In this document: one piece after another, positions 27,801 through 40,598 of the stretch
Layout: each line of letters starts with the position of its first letter
Numbering within the stretch: the stretch's first letter is position 1
Source: Calliopsis andreniformis
Lineage: Eukaryota > Arthropoda > Insecta > Hymenoptera > Andrenidae
Reading direction: 5' to 3'
NCBI RefSeq assembly: GCF_051401765.1
Contig: NW_027480467.1
Coordinates: 744,001 to 808,000, forward strand
Length of the DNA stretch: 64,000 nt
Made by a program: the position numbers and the translations under genes
Notes under the pieces: model-generated
Seen by the model: only the letters and a program-made list of their open reading frames with translations
What the model was told of the DNA's origin: nothing
Database searches by the model: none

Positions 27801-27933
27801 GTGATGAGAATTGATGTTTGTGGATAGAGATATGAAGATTGCAGATTGAGTATTGAGTATTGAAAACTGTGAATTGATGTTATTCTCTTGAGGATTGAGG
27901 AATGACAACTGATTGTTGAGGACTGAGGGCTGA
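27801..27933 (+). repeat. Cassette F1
   Basis: Carries gatatga like its partner at 21,318. Confidence 0.9.
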
Positions 27934-29058
27934 AGATTGAGGATTCAGGATTGAGGATTCGGGATTGGGGTTTGAGGACTGAGGATTTAGGATTGAGGAT
28001 GGAGGATTGAAGAGAGAGGACTGAGTGTTGAGGATTGAGTGTTGAGGGTTGAGGATTGAGGATTGAGGATTGAGAATTGAGGATTGACGATTGAGGAATG
28101 AAGATTGACGATTGGGTATTGAGGATTGAAGAATGAGGATTGAGGATTGAGGATTGAGATTTGAGGACTGAGGACTGAGGATTGAGGATTGAGAATTGAT
28201 GATTGAGGATTGAGGGTTGAAGATTGAGGATTGGGTATTGAGGATTGAATAATGATGATTGAAGAATGAGGATTGGGGATTGAGTATTGAGGATTGAGGA
28301 TTGAATATTGAGTATTGACGATTGAGAATTGAGGATTGAGGATTGAGGATTGAGGATTGAGGATTGAAGATTGAGTATTGAGGATTGAAGATTGAGGATT
28401 GAGGATTGAGGATTGAGGATTGAGGATTGAGGATTGAAGACTGAGGATTGAGAATGAGGGCTGAGGGTTGAGGATTGAGGTTTGAGGTCTGAGGACAGAG
28501 GATTGAGGATTGAGAATTGAGGATTGAGGATTGAGGATTGAAGACTGAGGATTGGTTATTGAGGATTGAACATTGAAGATTGAGTATTGAGGTTTGAAGA
28601 TTGACGATTGAGGATTGAGGATTGAGGATTGAGGATTGAGGATTGAGAATTGAGGATTAAGGATTGAGGATTGTGGATTGAGGATTGAGGATTCAGGATT
28701 CAGGATTGAAGATTGAGGATTGGGTATTGAGGATTGAAGAATGAGGATTGAGTATTGAGTATTGAGGATGGAGGATTGAAGATTGAGTATTGAGGATTGA
28801 AGATTGAAGATTGAGGAATGAGGATTGAGCATTGAGGAGTGAAGATTGAGGATTGAGGATTGAGGATTGAGGATTGAGGATTGAGGATTGAGGATTGAAG
28901 ATTGAATATTGATGATTGAAGATTGAGGGTTGAGGATTGAGGGTTGTGGATTGAGGACGATGACTGAGGGTTGAATATTGATGTTTGAGGTCTGAGGATT
29001 GAGGATTGAGGATTGAGGATTGATGGTTAAACATTGAGTACTGAGCGTTGAGTGTTGA

Positions 29059-29184
29059 ATGATGAGAATTGATGTTTCTGGATAGAGATCTGAAGATTGC
29101 AGATTGAGTATTGAGTATTGAAAACTGTGAATTGAGGATATTCTATTGAGGTTTGAGGATTGACAACTGAATGTTGAGGACTGA
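29059..29184 (+). repeat. Cassette F6
   Basis: ggataga form. The flank after it resembles 6.8 and 13.9 kb for about 200 bp. Confidence 0.9.
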
Positions 29185-29988
29185 GGATTGAAGAATGAGG
29201 ATTGAGGATTGAGGATTGAGGATTGAGGATTGAAGATTGAGTATTGAGGTTTGAAGATTGACGATTGAGGATTGAGGGTTGAGGATTGAGGATTGAGGAT
29301 TGAGGATTGAGGATTGAAAATTGAGTATTGAGGATTGAAGATTGAGGATTGAGGATTGAGGATTGAGGATTGGGGATTGAAGATTGAGTATTGAGGAGTG
29401 AAGATTGAGGATTGAGGATAGAGGATTGAGGATTGAGGATTGAGGATTGAAGATTGAATATTGATGATTGAAGATTGAGGGTTGAGGATTGAATATTGAC
29501 TAATGAGGATTGCGAATTGTGGATTGAGGATTGAGGATTGAGGATTGAGGATTGGGTATTGAGGATTGAGGACTGGGGATTGAAGATTGAGGATTGAGTA
29601 TTGAGGATTGAAGACTGAGCACTGGGGATTGAGGATTGAAGATTGAGGATTAAGGATTGAGGATTGGGGATTGAGGATCTAGGATTGGAGATTGATTATT
29701 GAGGATTGAAGATTGAGGATTGAGGATTGAGTATTGAGAATTGAGAATTGAGGATGAGGGCTGAGGGTTGAGGATTGAGGTTTGAGGGACGAGGATTGAG
29801 GGTTGAGGATTGAGGACTGAGGACTGACGATTGAGTATTGAGGATTGAGGATTGATTACTGAGGATTGAGGATTGAGGATTGAGGATTGAGGATTGGGTA
29901 TTGAGTATTGAAGATTCAGTATTGAGGATTGAAGATAGAGAATTGAAGATTGAGGATTGAACATTGAGGACTGAGCGTTCAGGGTTGA

Positions 29989-30121
29989 GTGATGAGAATT
30001 GATGTTTGTGGATAGAGATTTGAAGATTGCAGATTGAGTATTGAGTATTGAAAACTGTGAATTGAGGATATTCTATTGCGGATTGAGGATTGACAACTGA
30101 TTGTTGTGGACTGAGTGCTGA
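29989..30121 (+). repeat. Cassette F2
   Basis: aaactgt form ending in gtgctga, a combination shared with 48,569 and 49,968. Confidence 0.9.
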
Positions 30122-30180
30122 GGATTAAGGATGCAGGATTGAGGATTCAGAATTGAGGTTTGAGGACTGAGGATTGAGGT

Positions 30181-30729
30181 TTGAAGATTGAGTATTGAGG
30201 ATTGAAGATTGTGTATTGAGGATTGAGGATTGAGGATTGAGTATTGCGGATAGAAGATTGAGGATTGGGTATTGCGTATTGAACGTTGAGGATTGAGGAT
30301 TGAGGATTGAGGATTGAGGATTGAGGATTGAGAATTGAGGATTGAGGGTTGAGGATTGAAATTGAGGATTGGGTATTGAGGATTGAAGAATGAGGATTGA
30401 GGATTGAGGATTGAGGATTGAGGATGGAAGATTGAGTATTGAGGATTGAAGATTGAGGATTGAGGATTGAGGATTGAGGATTGAGTATTGAGGATTGAGG
30501 ATTGAGGATTGAGGATTGAGGATTGTAGATTCAGTATTGAGGATTGAAGATTCAGAGTTGAGGATTAAGGATTGAACATTGAGTACTGAGTGTTGAGTGC
30601 TGAATGATGAGAATTGATGTTTCTGGAGAGAGATCTGAAGATTGCAGATTGAGTATTGAGTATTGAAAACTGTGAATTGAGGATATTCTATTGAGGATTG
30701 AGGATTGACAACTGAATGTTGAGGACTGA
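30181..30729. repeat. 549-bp segment shared with 12,623-13,171
   Basis: Same order of gtattgc-ggataga, gaaattgagg and F6 with ggagaga. Small differences include ggatgga for ggatcga near 30,423. Confidence 0.75.
30604..30729 (+). repeat. Cassette F6, ggagaga variant
   Basis: 17,558-bp partner of 13,046. The unit before it is gtgctga where that copy has gtgttga. Confidence 0.9.
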
Positions 30730-31602
30730 GGATTGAAGAATGAGGATTGAGGATTGAGGATTGAGGATTGAGGATTGAAGATTGAGAATTGAGGTTTGAA
30801 GATTGACGATTGAGGATTGAGGATTGAGGATTGAGGATTGAGGATTGAGGATTGAGGATTGAAGATTGAGTATTGAGGATTGAAGATTGAGGATTGAGGA
30901 TTGAGGATTGAGGATTGAGGATTGAGGATTGAGGATTGAGGATTCAGGATTGAGGATTGAAGATGGAGGATTGGGTATTGAGGATTGAAGAATGAGGATT
31001 GAGTATTGAGTACTGAGGATTGAGGATTGAAGATTGAGTATTGAGGATTGAAGATTGACGATTGAGGATTGAGGATTGAGGATTGAGGATTGAGGATTGA
31101 GGATTGAGGATTGAAGATTGAGTATTGAGGATTGAAGGTTGAGGATTGAGGATTGAGGATTGTGGATTGAAGAATGAGGATTGAGGATTGTGGGTTGAGG
31201 ATTGAGGATTGAAGACGAGGACTGAGGGTTGAATATTGATGTTTGAGGTCTGAGGATTGAGGATTGAGAATTGAGAATTGAGGACTGAGGATTGAAGATT
31301 GAGGATTGGGTAGTGAGGATTGAAGAATGAGGATTGAGGATTGAGGATTGAGGACTGAAGATTGAATATTGATGATTGAATATTGAGGATTGAGGATTGA
31401 TGGTTGTGGATTGAGGACGAGGACTGAGGGTTGAGTATTGCTGTTTGAGGTCTGAGGATTGAGGATTGAGGATTGAGAATTGAGGATTGAGGATTGAGGA
31501 TTGAAGATTGAGGATTGGGTATTGAGGATTGAAGAATGAGGATTGAGGATTGAGGATTGAGGATTGAGGATTGAGGACTGAAGACTGAGTGTTGAGGGTT
31601 GA

Positions 31603-31735
31603 GTGATGAGAATTGATGTTTGTGGATAGAGATTTGAAGATTGCAGATTGAGTATTGAGTATTGAAAACTGTGAATTGATGTTATTCTCTTGAGGATTGA
31701 GGAATGACAACTGATTGTTGAGGACTGAGGGCTGA
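31603..31735 (+). repeat. Cassette F1
   Basis: Opens the F1-F2-F3 series at spacings of 874 and 426 bp, identical to 8,149-9,449. Confidence 0.92.
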
Positions 31736-32476
31736 AGATTGAGGATTCAGGATTGAGGATTCGGGATTGGGGTTTGAGGACTGAGGATTTAGGATTGAGG
31801 ATGGAGGATTGAAGAGAGAGGACTGAGTGTTGAGGATTGAGTGTTGAGGGTTGAGGATTGAGGATTGAGGATTGAGAATTGAGGATTGACGATTGAGGAA
31901 TGAAGATTGACGATTGGGTATTGAGGATTGAAGAATGAGGATTGAGGATTGAGGATTGAGGATTGAGGATTGAAGATTGAGTATTGAGCATTGAAGCCTG
32001 ACGATTGAGGATTGAGGATTGAGGATTGAAGATTGAGGATTGGGTATTGAGGATTGAAGAATGAGGATTGAGGATTGAGGATTGAGGATTGAGGATTGAA
32101 GATTGAGTATTGAGGTTTGAAGATTGACGATTGAGGATTGAGGATTGAGGATTGAGGATTGAGGATTGAGGGTTGAAGAATGAGGATTGAGGAATGAGGA
32201 TTGAGGTTTGAGGACTGAGGACTGAGGATTGAGGATTGAGAATTGAGGATTGAGGATTGAGGATTGAAGACTGAGGATTGAGAATGAGGGCTGAGGGTTG
32301 AGGATTGAGGTTTGAGGTCTGAGGACAGAGGAATGAGGATTGAGAATTGAGGATTGAGGATTGAGGATTGAGGATTGAGGATTGGGTATTGAGTATTGAA
32401 GATTCAGTATTGAGGATTGAAGATTGAGAATTGAAGATTGAGGATTGAACATTGAGGACTGAGCGTTCAGGGTTGA

Positions 32477-32609
32477 GTGATGAGAATTGATGTTTGTGGA
32501 TAGAGATTTGAAGATTGCAGATTGAGTATTGAGTATTGAAATCTGTGAATTGAGGATATTCTATTGCGGATTGAGGATTGACAACTGATCGTTGTGGACT
32601 GAGGGCTGA
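32477..32609 (+). repeat. Cassette F2
   Basis: aatctgt form. 23,454-bp partner of 9,023. Confidence 0.9.
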
Positions 32610-32902
32610 GGATTGAGGATGCAGGATTGAGGATTCAGAATTGAGGTTTGAGGACTGAGAATTGAGGTTTGAAGATTGAGTATTGAGGATTGAAGATTGT
32701 GTATTGAGGATTGAGGATTGAGGATTGAGGATTGAGGATGAGTGCTGAGGTTTGAGGATTGAGGTTTGTGGACTGAGGACTGAGGATTGAGGGTTGAGTA
32801 TTGAGGATTGACGATTGAGGATTGAAGACTGAGGATTGAGGATTGAGGATTGAGGATTGAGGTTTGAAGATTGAGGATTGGGGACTGAGTGTTGAGGGTT
32901 GA

Positions 32903-33035
32903 GTGATGAGAATTGATGTTTGTGGATAGAGATTTGAAGATTGCAGGCTGAGTATTGAGTATTGAAACCTGTCAATTGAGGATATTCTATTGAGGATTGA
33001 GGATTCACAACTGATTGTTGATGTCTGAGGGCTGA
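32903..33035 (+). repeat. Cassette F3
   Basis: Partner of 9,449, with tgtctga for ggtctga near the end. Confidence 0.9.
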
Positions 33036-33039
33036 AGAT

Positions 33040-33049
33040 TGAGCGCTCA
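33040..33049. repeat. Palindrome tgagcgctca
   Basis: Fourth copy, right after F3. Confidence 0.85.
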
Positions 33050-33802
33050 GGATTGTGGATTCAGGACTGAGGTTTGAGGACTGAGGATTGAGGGTTCAGG
33101 ATTGAGCATTGAGGATTGAGGATTGAGGATTGATCGTTGAGGATTGCGTATTGAGGATAAAACATTGAGGATTGAGGATTGAGTATTGCGGATTCTGGAT
33201 TGAGGATTGAAGATTGAATATTGATGATTGAAGATTGAGGATCGAGGATTGAGGGTTGTGGATTGAGGACGAGGACTGAGGATTGAGCATTGATGTTTGA
33301 GGTCTGAGGATTGAGGATTGAGGATTGAGAATTGAGGATTGAGGATTGAGGATTGAAGATTGAGGATTGGGTGTTGAGGATTGAAGAATGAGGATTGAGG
33401 ATTGAGGATTGAGGATTGAGGATTGAAGATTGAGTATTGAGGATTGAAGATTGAGGATTGAGGATTGAGGATTGAGGATTGAGGATTGAGGATTGCGGAT
33501 AGAAGATTGAGGATTGGGTATTGCGTATTGAACGTTGAGGATTGAGGATTGAGGATTGAGGATTGAGGATTGTGGATTGAGAATTGAGGATTGAGGATTG
33601 AGGATTGAAATTGAGGATTGGGTATTGAGGATTGAAGAATGATGATTTAGGATTGAGGATTGAGGATTGAGGATTGAGGATTGAAGACTGAGTATTGAGG
33701 ATTGAAGATTGAGGATTGAGGAGTGAGTATTGAAGATTGAGGATTTGGGACCGAGGATTGAAGATTGAGGATTGAGGATTGAGGATTGAGGATTGAGGAT
33801 TG

Positions 33803-34680
33803 AGGATTGAGGATTGAGGATTGAGGGTTGAAGAATGAGGATTGAGGAATGAGGATTGAGGTTTGAGGACTGAGGACTGAGGATTGAGGATTGAGAATTG
33901 AGGATTGAGGATTGAGTATTGAAGACTGAGGATTGAGAATGAGGGCTGAGGGTTGAGGATTGAGGTTTGAGGTCTGAGGACAGAGGATTGAGGATTGAGA
34001 ATTGAGGATTGAGGATTGAGGATTGAAGACTGAGGATTGGTTATTGAGGATTGAACATTGAGGATTGAAGATTGAGTATTGAGGACTGAAGATTGAGGTC
34101 TGAGGATTGAGGATTGGGTATTGAGGATTGAAGAATGAGGACTGAGGGTTGAGGATTGAGGATTGAGAATTGAGGATTGAGGATTGAGGATTGAAGATTG
34201 AGGATTGGCTGTTGAGGATTGATCATTGAGGATTGAGGATTGAGGATTGAGGATTGAGGATTGAAGGTTGAATATTGATGAATGAAGATTGAGGATTGAG
34301 GATTATGGGTTGTGGATTGAGAAAGAGGACTGAGAGTTTAGTGTTGATGCCTGAGGTCTGAGGATTGAGGATTGAGGATTGCGAACTGAGGGTTGAGGAT
34401 TGTGGATTGAGGATTGAAGATTCAGTATTGAGGATTGAAGATTCAGAATTGAGGATTGAGGATTGAACATTGAGTACTGAGTGTTGAGTGTTGAGTGATG
34501 AGAATTGATGTTTCTAGATAGAGATCTGAAGATTGCAGATTGAGTATTGAGTATTGAAAACTGTGAATTGAGGATATTCTATTGAGGATTGAGGATTGAC
34601 AACTGAATGTTGAGGACTGAGGGCTGAAGATTGAGGATTCAGGATTGAGGATTCAAAATTGAGGTTTGAGGACTGAGGAT
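33803..34680. repeat. Block shared with 3,603-4,480
   Basis: 30,200-bp partner. Differences include gaaagag for gaacgag near 34,322. Confidence 0.75.
34495..34627 (+). repeat. Cassette F5
   Basis: 30,200-bp partner of 4,295 and the last F5 in the window. Confidence 0.9.
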
Positions 34681-36315
34681 TGAGGATTGACGACTGAGTA
34701 TTGAGGATTGGGGATTGAGGATTGAGGAGTGAATATTGAGGATTGAGGATAGAGGATTGAGGATTGAGGATTGAGGATTGAATATTGAATATTGATGATT
34801 GAAGATTGAGGGTTGAGGATTGAGTGTTGTGGATTGTGGACGGTGACTGAGGGTTGAATATTGATGTTTGAGGTTTGCGGATTGAGGATTGAGAATTGAG
34901 AATTGAGGATTGAGTATTGAGGATTGAGGATTGAGGATTCAGAATTGAGGATTGAAGATTGAGGATTGGGTATTGAGGTTTGAAGATTGAGGATCGAGGA
35001 TTGAGCGTTGTGGATTGAGGACGAGGACTGAGGGTTGAGTATTGATGATTGAGGTCTGAGGATTGAGGATTGAGGATTGAGAATTGAGGATTGAGGATTG
35101 AGGATTGAAGATTGTGGATTGGGTGTTGAGGATTGAAGAATGAGGATTGAGGATTGAGGATTGAGGATTGAGGATTGAGGATTGAGGTTTGAGGACTGAG
35201 GACTGAGGATTGAGGATTGAGAATTGATGATTGAGGATTGAGGGTTGAAGATAGAGGATTGGGTATTGAGGATTGAATAATGATGATTGAAGAATGAGGA
35301 TTGGGGATTGAGTATTGAGGATTGAGGATTGAATATTGAGTATTGACGATTGAGAATTGAGGATTGAGGATTGAGGATTGAGGATTGAGGATTGAAGAAT
35401 GAGTATTGAGGATTGAAGATTGAGGATTGAGGATTGAGGATTGAGGATTGAGGATTGAGGATTGAAGAATGAGGATTGAGGATGAGGGCTGAGGGTTGAG
35501 GATTGAGGTTTGAGGTCTGAGGACAGAGGATTGAGGATTGAGAATTGAGGATTAAGGATTGAGGATTGAAGACTGAGGATTGGTTATTGAGGATTGAACA
35601 TTGAGGATTGAGGGTTGAGGATTGAGGAGTGAAGATTGAGGATTGAGGATAGAGGATTGAGGATTGAGGATTGAGGATTGAAGATTGAATATTGATGATT
35701 GAAGATTGAGGGTTGAGGATTGAGTGTTGTGGATTGTGGACGATGACTGAGGGTTGAATATTGATGTTTGAGGTCTGAGGGTTGAGGATTGAGAATTGAG
35801 AATTGAGGATTGAGGATTGAGGATTGAGGATTGAGGACTGAGGATTGAGGATAAGGGCTGAGGTTTGAGGATTGAGGTTTGACGACTAAGGACAGAGGAT
35901 TGAGGATTGAGAATTGAGGATTGAGGATTGAGGTTTGAAGACTGAGGACTGAGGATTGAGGATTGAAGATTGAGGATTAAGGATTGAGGATTGGGGATTA
36001 AGGATCTAGGATTGGAGATTGATTATTGAGGATTGAAGATTGAGGATTGAGGATTGAGTATTGAGAATTGAGAATTGAGGATGAGGGCTGAGGGTTGAGG
36101 ATTGAGGTTTGAGGGACGAGGATTTAGGGTTGAGGATTGAGGTCTGAGGACTGACGATTGAGTATTGAGGATTGAGGATTGATTACTGAGGATTGAGGAT
36201 TGAGGATTGAGGATTGAGGATTGGGTATTGAGTATTGAAGATTCAGTATTGAGGATTGAAGATTGAGAATTGAAGATTGAGGATTGAACATTGAGGACTG
36301 AGCGTTCAGGGTTGA

Positions 36316-36448
36316 GTGATGAGAATTGATGTCTGTGGATAGAGATTTGAAGATTGCAGATTGAGTATTGAGTATTGAAAACTGTGAATTGAGGATATTC
36401 TATTGCGGATTGAGGTTTGACAACTGACTGTTGTGGACTGAGGGCTGA
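36316..36448 (+). repeat. Cassette F2
   Basis: Has tgtctgt at unit 3, where its 6,035-bp partner at 42,351 keeps tgtttgt. Confidence 0.9.
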
Positions 36449-36714
36449 GGATTGAGGATGCAGGATTGAGGATTCAGAATTGATGTTTGAGGACTGAGGA
36501 TTGAGGTTTGAAGATTGAGTATTGAGGATTGAAGATTGTGTATTGAGGATTGAGGATTGGGTGTTGAGGATTGAAGAATGAGGATTGAGGATTGAGGATT
36601 GAGGATTGAGGATTGAAGATTGAGTATTGAGGATTGAAGATTGAGGATTGAGGATTGAGGATTGAGGATTGAGGATTGAGGATTGCGGATAGAAGATTGA
36701 GGATTGGGTATTGC

Positions 36715-36722
36715 GTATTTGA
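36715..36722. repeat. 8-bp unit (phase-shifting insertion)
   Basis: The unit gtatttga stands where sister copies have gtattga. It adds one base to the heptamer register. It is part of the 57-bp excess that distinguishes this block from 40,949-45,543. Confidence 0.85.
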
Positions 36723-37699
36723 ACGTTGAGGATTGAGGATTGAGGATTGAGGATTGAGGATTGAGGATTGAGGATTGAGGATTGAGGATTGTGGATTGAG
36801 GATTGAAGATTGAGTATTGAGGATTGAAGATTGAGGATTGAGGATTGAGTATTGAAATTGAGGATTGGGTATTGAGGATTGAAGAATGAGGATTTAGGAT
36901 TGAGGATTGAGGATTGAGGATTGAGGATTGAAGACTGAGTATTGAGGATTGAAGGTTGAGGATTGAGGAGTGAGTATTGAAGATTGAGGATTTGGGACCG
37001 AGGATTGAAGATTGAGGATTGAGGATTGAGGATTGAGGATTGAGGATTGAGGATTGAGGATTGAAGATCGAGGATTGGGAATTGAGGATTGAAGAATGAG
37101 GATTGAGGATTGAGGATTGAGGATTGAGGATTGAAGATTGAGTATTGAGGTTTGAAGATTGACGATTGAGGATTGAGGATTGAGGATTGAGGATTGAGGA
37201 TTGTGGATTGAGGATTGAAGATTGAGTATTGAGGATTGAAGATTGAGGATTGAGGATTGAGGATTGAGGATTGAAGAATGAGGATTGAGGATTGAGGGTT
37301 GAGGATTGAGGATTGAAGACGAGAACTGAGGGTTGAATATTGATGTTTGAGGTCTGAGGATTGAGGATTGAGAATTGAGAATTGAGGACTGAGGATTGAA
37401 GATTGAGGATTGGGTAGTGAGGATTGAAGAATGAGGATTGAGGATTGAGGATTGAGGACTGAAGATTGAATATTGATGATTGAATATTGAGGATTGAGGA
37501 TTGATGGTTGTGGATTGAGGACGAGGACTGAGGGTTGAGTATTGCTGTTTGAGGTCTGAGGATTGAGGATTGAGGATTGAGAATTGAGGATTGAGGATTG
37601 AGGATTGAAGATTGAGGATTGGGTATTGAGGATTGAAGAATGAGGATTGAGGATTGAGGATTGAGGATTGAGGATTGAAGACTGAGTGTTGAGGGTTGA

Positions 37700-37832
37700 G
37701 TGATGAGAATTGATGTTTGTGGATAGAGATTTGAAGATTGCAGATTGAGTATTGAGTATTGAAAACTGTGAATTGATGTTATTCTCTTGAGGATTGAGGA
37801 ATGACAACTGATTGTTGAGGACTGAGGGCTGA
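37700..37832 (+). repeat. Cassette F1
   Basis: First of three at exact 1,383-bp spacing. Confidence 0.92.
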
Positions 37833-39190
37833 AGATTGAGGATTCAGGACTGAGGATTCGGGATTGGGGTTTGAGGACTGGGGATTTAGGATTGAGGATG
37901 GAGGATTGAAGCGAGAGGACTGAGTGTTGAGGATTGAGTGTTGAGGGTTGAGGATTGAGGATTGAGGAGTGAGAATTGAGGATTGAGGATTGAGGAATGA
38001 AGATTGACGATTGGGTATTGAGGATTGAAGAATGAGGATTGAGGATTGAGGATTGAGGATTGAGGATTGAGGATTGAGGATTGAGGATTGAGGATTGAGG
38101 ATTGAGGATTGAGGATTGAGGATTGCGGATAGAAGATTGAGGATTGGGTATTGCGTATTGAACGTTGAGGATTGAGGATTGAGGATTGAGGATTGAGGAT
38201 TGAGGATTGAGAATTGAGGATTGAGGATTGAGTATTGAAATTGAGGATTGGGTATTGAGGATTGAAGAATGAGGATTTAGGATTGAGGATTGAGGATTGA
38301 GGATTGAGGATTGAAGACTGAGTATTGAGGATTGAAGGTTGAGGATTGAGGAGTGAGTATTGAAGATTGAGGATTTGGGACCGAGGATTGAAGATTGAGG
38401 ATTGAGGATTGAGGATTGAGGATTGAGGATTGAGGATTGAGGATTGAAGATCGAGGATTGGGAATTGAGGATTGAAGAATGAGGATTGAGGATTGAGGAT
38501 TGAGGATTGAGGATTGAAGATTGAGTATTGAGGTTTGAAGATTGACGATTGAGGATTGAGGATTGAGGATTGAGGATTGAGGATTGTGGATTGAGGATTG
38601 AAGATTGAGTATTGAGGATTGAAGATTGAGGATTGAGGATTGAGGATTGAGGATTGAAGAATGAGGATTGAGGATTGAGGGTTGAGGATTGAGGATTGAA
38701 GACGAGAACTGAGGGTTGAATATTGATGTTTGAGGTCTGAGGATTGAGGATTGAGAATTGAGAATTGAGGACTGAGGATTGAAGATTGAGGATTGGGTAG
38801 TGAGGATTGAAGAATGAGGATTGAGGATTGAGGATTGAGGACTGAAGATTGAATATTGATGATTGAATATTGAGGATTGAGGATTGATGGTTGTGGATTG
38901 AGGACGAGGACTGAGGGTTGAGTATTGCTGTTTGAGGTCTGAGGATTGAGGATTGAGGATTGAGAATTGAGGATTGAGGATTGAGGATTGAAGATTGAGG
39001 ATTGGGTATTGAGGATTGAAGAATGAGGATTGAGGATTGAGGATTGAGGATTGAGGATTGAAGACTGAGTGTTGAGGGTTGAGTGATGAGAATTGATGTT
39101 TGTGGATAGAGATTTGAAGATTGCAGATTGAGTATTGAGTATTGAAAACTGTGAATTGATGTTATTCTCTTGAGGATTGAGGAATGACAA
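37808..39190. repeat. 1,383-bp unit, copy a
   Basis: Bounded by the caactga unit of successive F1 cassettes. The length equals 195 heptamers plus three 6-mers (aattga near 38,236, agacga near 38,700, ggacga near 38,901). This copy has caggact where the others have caggatt, at 37,850. Confidence 0.88.
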
Positions 39191-39215
39191 CTGATTGTTG
39201 AGGACTGAGGGCTGA
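39083..39215 (+). repeat. Cassette F1
   Basis: Second of the 1,383-bp series. Confidence 0.92.
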
Positions 39216-40573
39216 AGATTGAGGATTCAGGATTGAGGATTCGGGATTGGGGTTTGAGGACTGGGGATTTAGGATTGAGGATGGAGGATTGAAGCGAGAG
39301 GACTGAGTGTTGAGGATTGAGTGTTGAGGGTTGAGGATTGAGGATTGAGGAGTGAGAATTGAGGATTGAGGATTGAGGAATGAAGATTGACGATTGGGTA
39401 TTGAGGATTGAAGAATGAGGATTGAGGATTGAGGATTGAGGATTGAGGATTGAGGATTGAGGATTGAGGATTGAGGATTGAGGATTGAGGATTGAGGATT
39501 GAGGATTGCGGATAGAAGATTGAGGATTGGGTATTGCGTATTGAACGTTGAGGATTGAGGATTGAGGATTGAGGATTGAGGATTGAGGATTGAGAATTGA
39601 GGATTGAGGATTGAGTATTGAAATTGAGGATTGGGTATTGAGGATTGAAGAATGAGGATTTAGGATTGAGGATTGAGGATTGAGGATTGAGGATTGAAGA
39701 CTGAGTATTGAGGATTGAAGGTTGAGGATTGAGGAGTGAGTATTGAAGATTGAGGATTTGGGACCGAGGATTGAAGATTGAGGATTGAGGATTGAGGATT
39801 GAGGATTGAGGATTGAGGATTGAGGATTGAAGATCGAGGATTGGGAATTGAGGATTGAAGAATGAGGATTGAGGATTGAGGATTGAGGATTGAGGATTGA
39901 AGATTGAGTATTGAGGTTTGAAGATTGACGATTGAGGATTGAGGATTGAGGATTGAGGATTGAGGATTGTGGATTGAGGATTGAAGATTGAGTATTGAGG
40001 ATTGAAGATTGAGGATTGAGGATTGAGGATTGAGGATTGAAGAATGAGGATTGAGGATTGAGGGTTGAGGATTGAGGATTGAAGACGAGAACTGAGGGTT
40101 GAATATTGATGTTTGAGGTCTGAGGATTGAGGATTGAGAATTGAGAATTGAGGACTGAGGATTGAAGATTGAGGATTGGGTAGTGAGGATTGAAGAATGA
40201 GGATTGAGGATTGAGGATTGAGGACTGAAGATTGAATATTGATGATTGAATATTGAGGATTGAGGATTGATGGTTGTGGATTGAGGACGAGGACTGAGGG
40301 TTGAGTATTGCTGTTTGAGGTCTGAGGATTGAGGATTGAGGATTGAGAATTGAGGATTGAGGATTGAGGATTGAAGATTGAGGATTGGGTATTGAGGATT
40401 GAAGAATGAGGATTGAGGATTGAGGATTGAGGATTGAGGATTGAAGACTGAGTGTTGAGGGTTGAGTGATGAGAATTGATGTTTGTGGATAGAGATTTGA
40501 AGATTGCAGATTGAGTATTGAGTATTGAAAACTGTGAATTGATGTTATTCTCTTGAGGATTGAGGAATGACAA
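39191..40573. repeat. 1,383-bp unit, copy b
   Basis: Head-to-tail with copy a and the same length. It carries the agcgaga linker unit (about 39,293) that follows every F1 cassette between 37.7 and 45.3 kb and replaces agagaga found elsewhere. Confidence 0.88.
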
Positions 40574-40598
40574 CTGATTGTTGAGGACTGAGGGCTGA
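40466..40598 (+). repeat. Cassette F1
   Basis: Third of the 1,383-bp series. Beyond about 40,850 the sequence leaves the unit. Confidence 0.92.

Larger units (their letters stand above)
22283..28765. repeat. 6,483-bp tandem duplication, copy 2
   Basis: Directly adjoins copy 1. At the left junction a gtattga-gtattga pair is followed by ggattga-ggataga. At 28,766 the same pair is followed instead by ggatgga, which is the sequence continuing past the duplicated unit. This gives a clean junction of head-to-tail type. Confidence 0.85.
28766..34913. repeat. Mosaic region assembled from segments seen elsewhere
   Basis: Cassette order here is F6, F2, F6, F1, F2, F3, F5. Sub-segments match other parts of the window: 30,181-30,729 with 12,623-13,171; about 31,414-33,800 with 7,960-10,346 at 23,454-bp offset; and 33,803-34,680 with 3,603-4,480. 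The rest is ordinary heptamer repeat with no other recognisable content. Confidence 0.7.

Noticed and set aside
4295..34627. tctaga/agatct pair in F5 as an operator or origin element
   Set aside because: Two hexameric palindromes nine bases apart arise from two substitutions in the cassette. There is no neighbouring gene and no further dyad to support a regulatory site.
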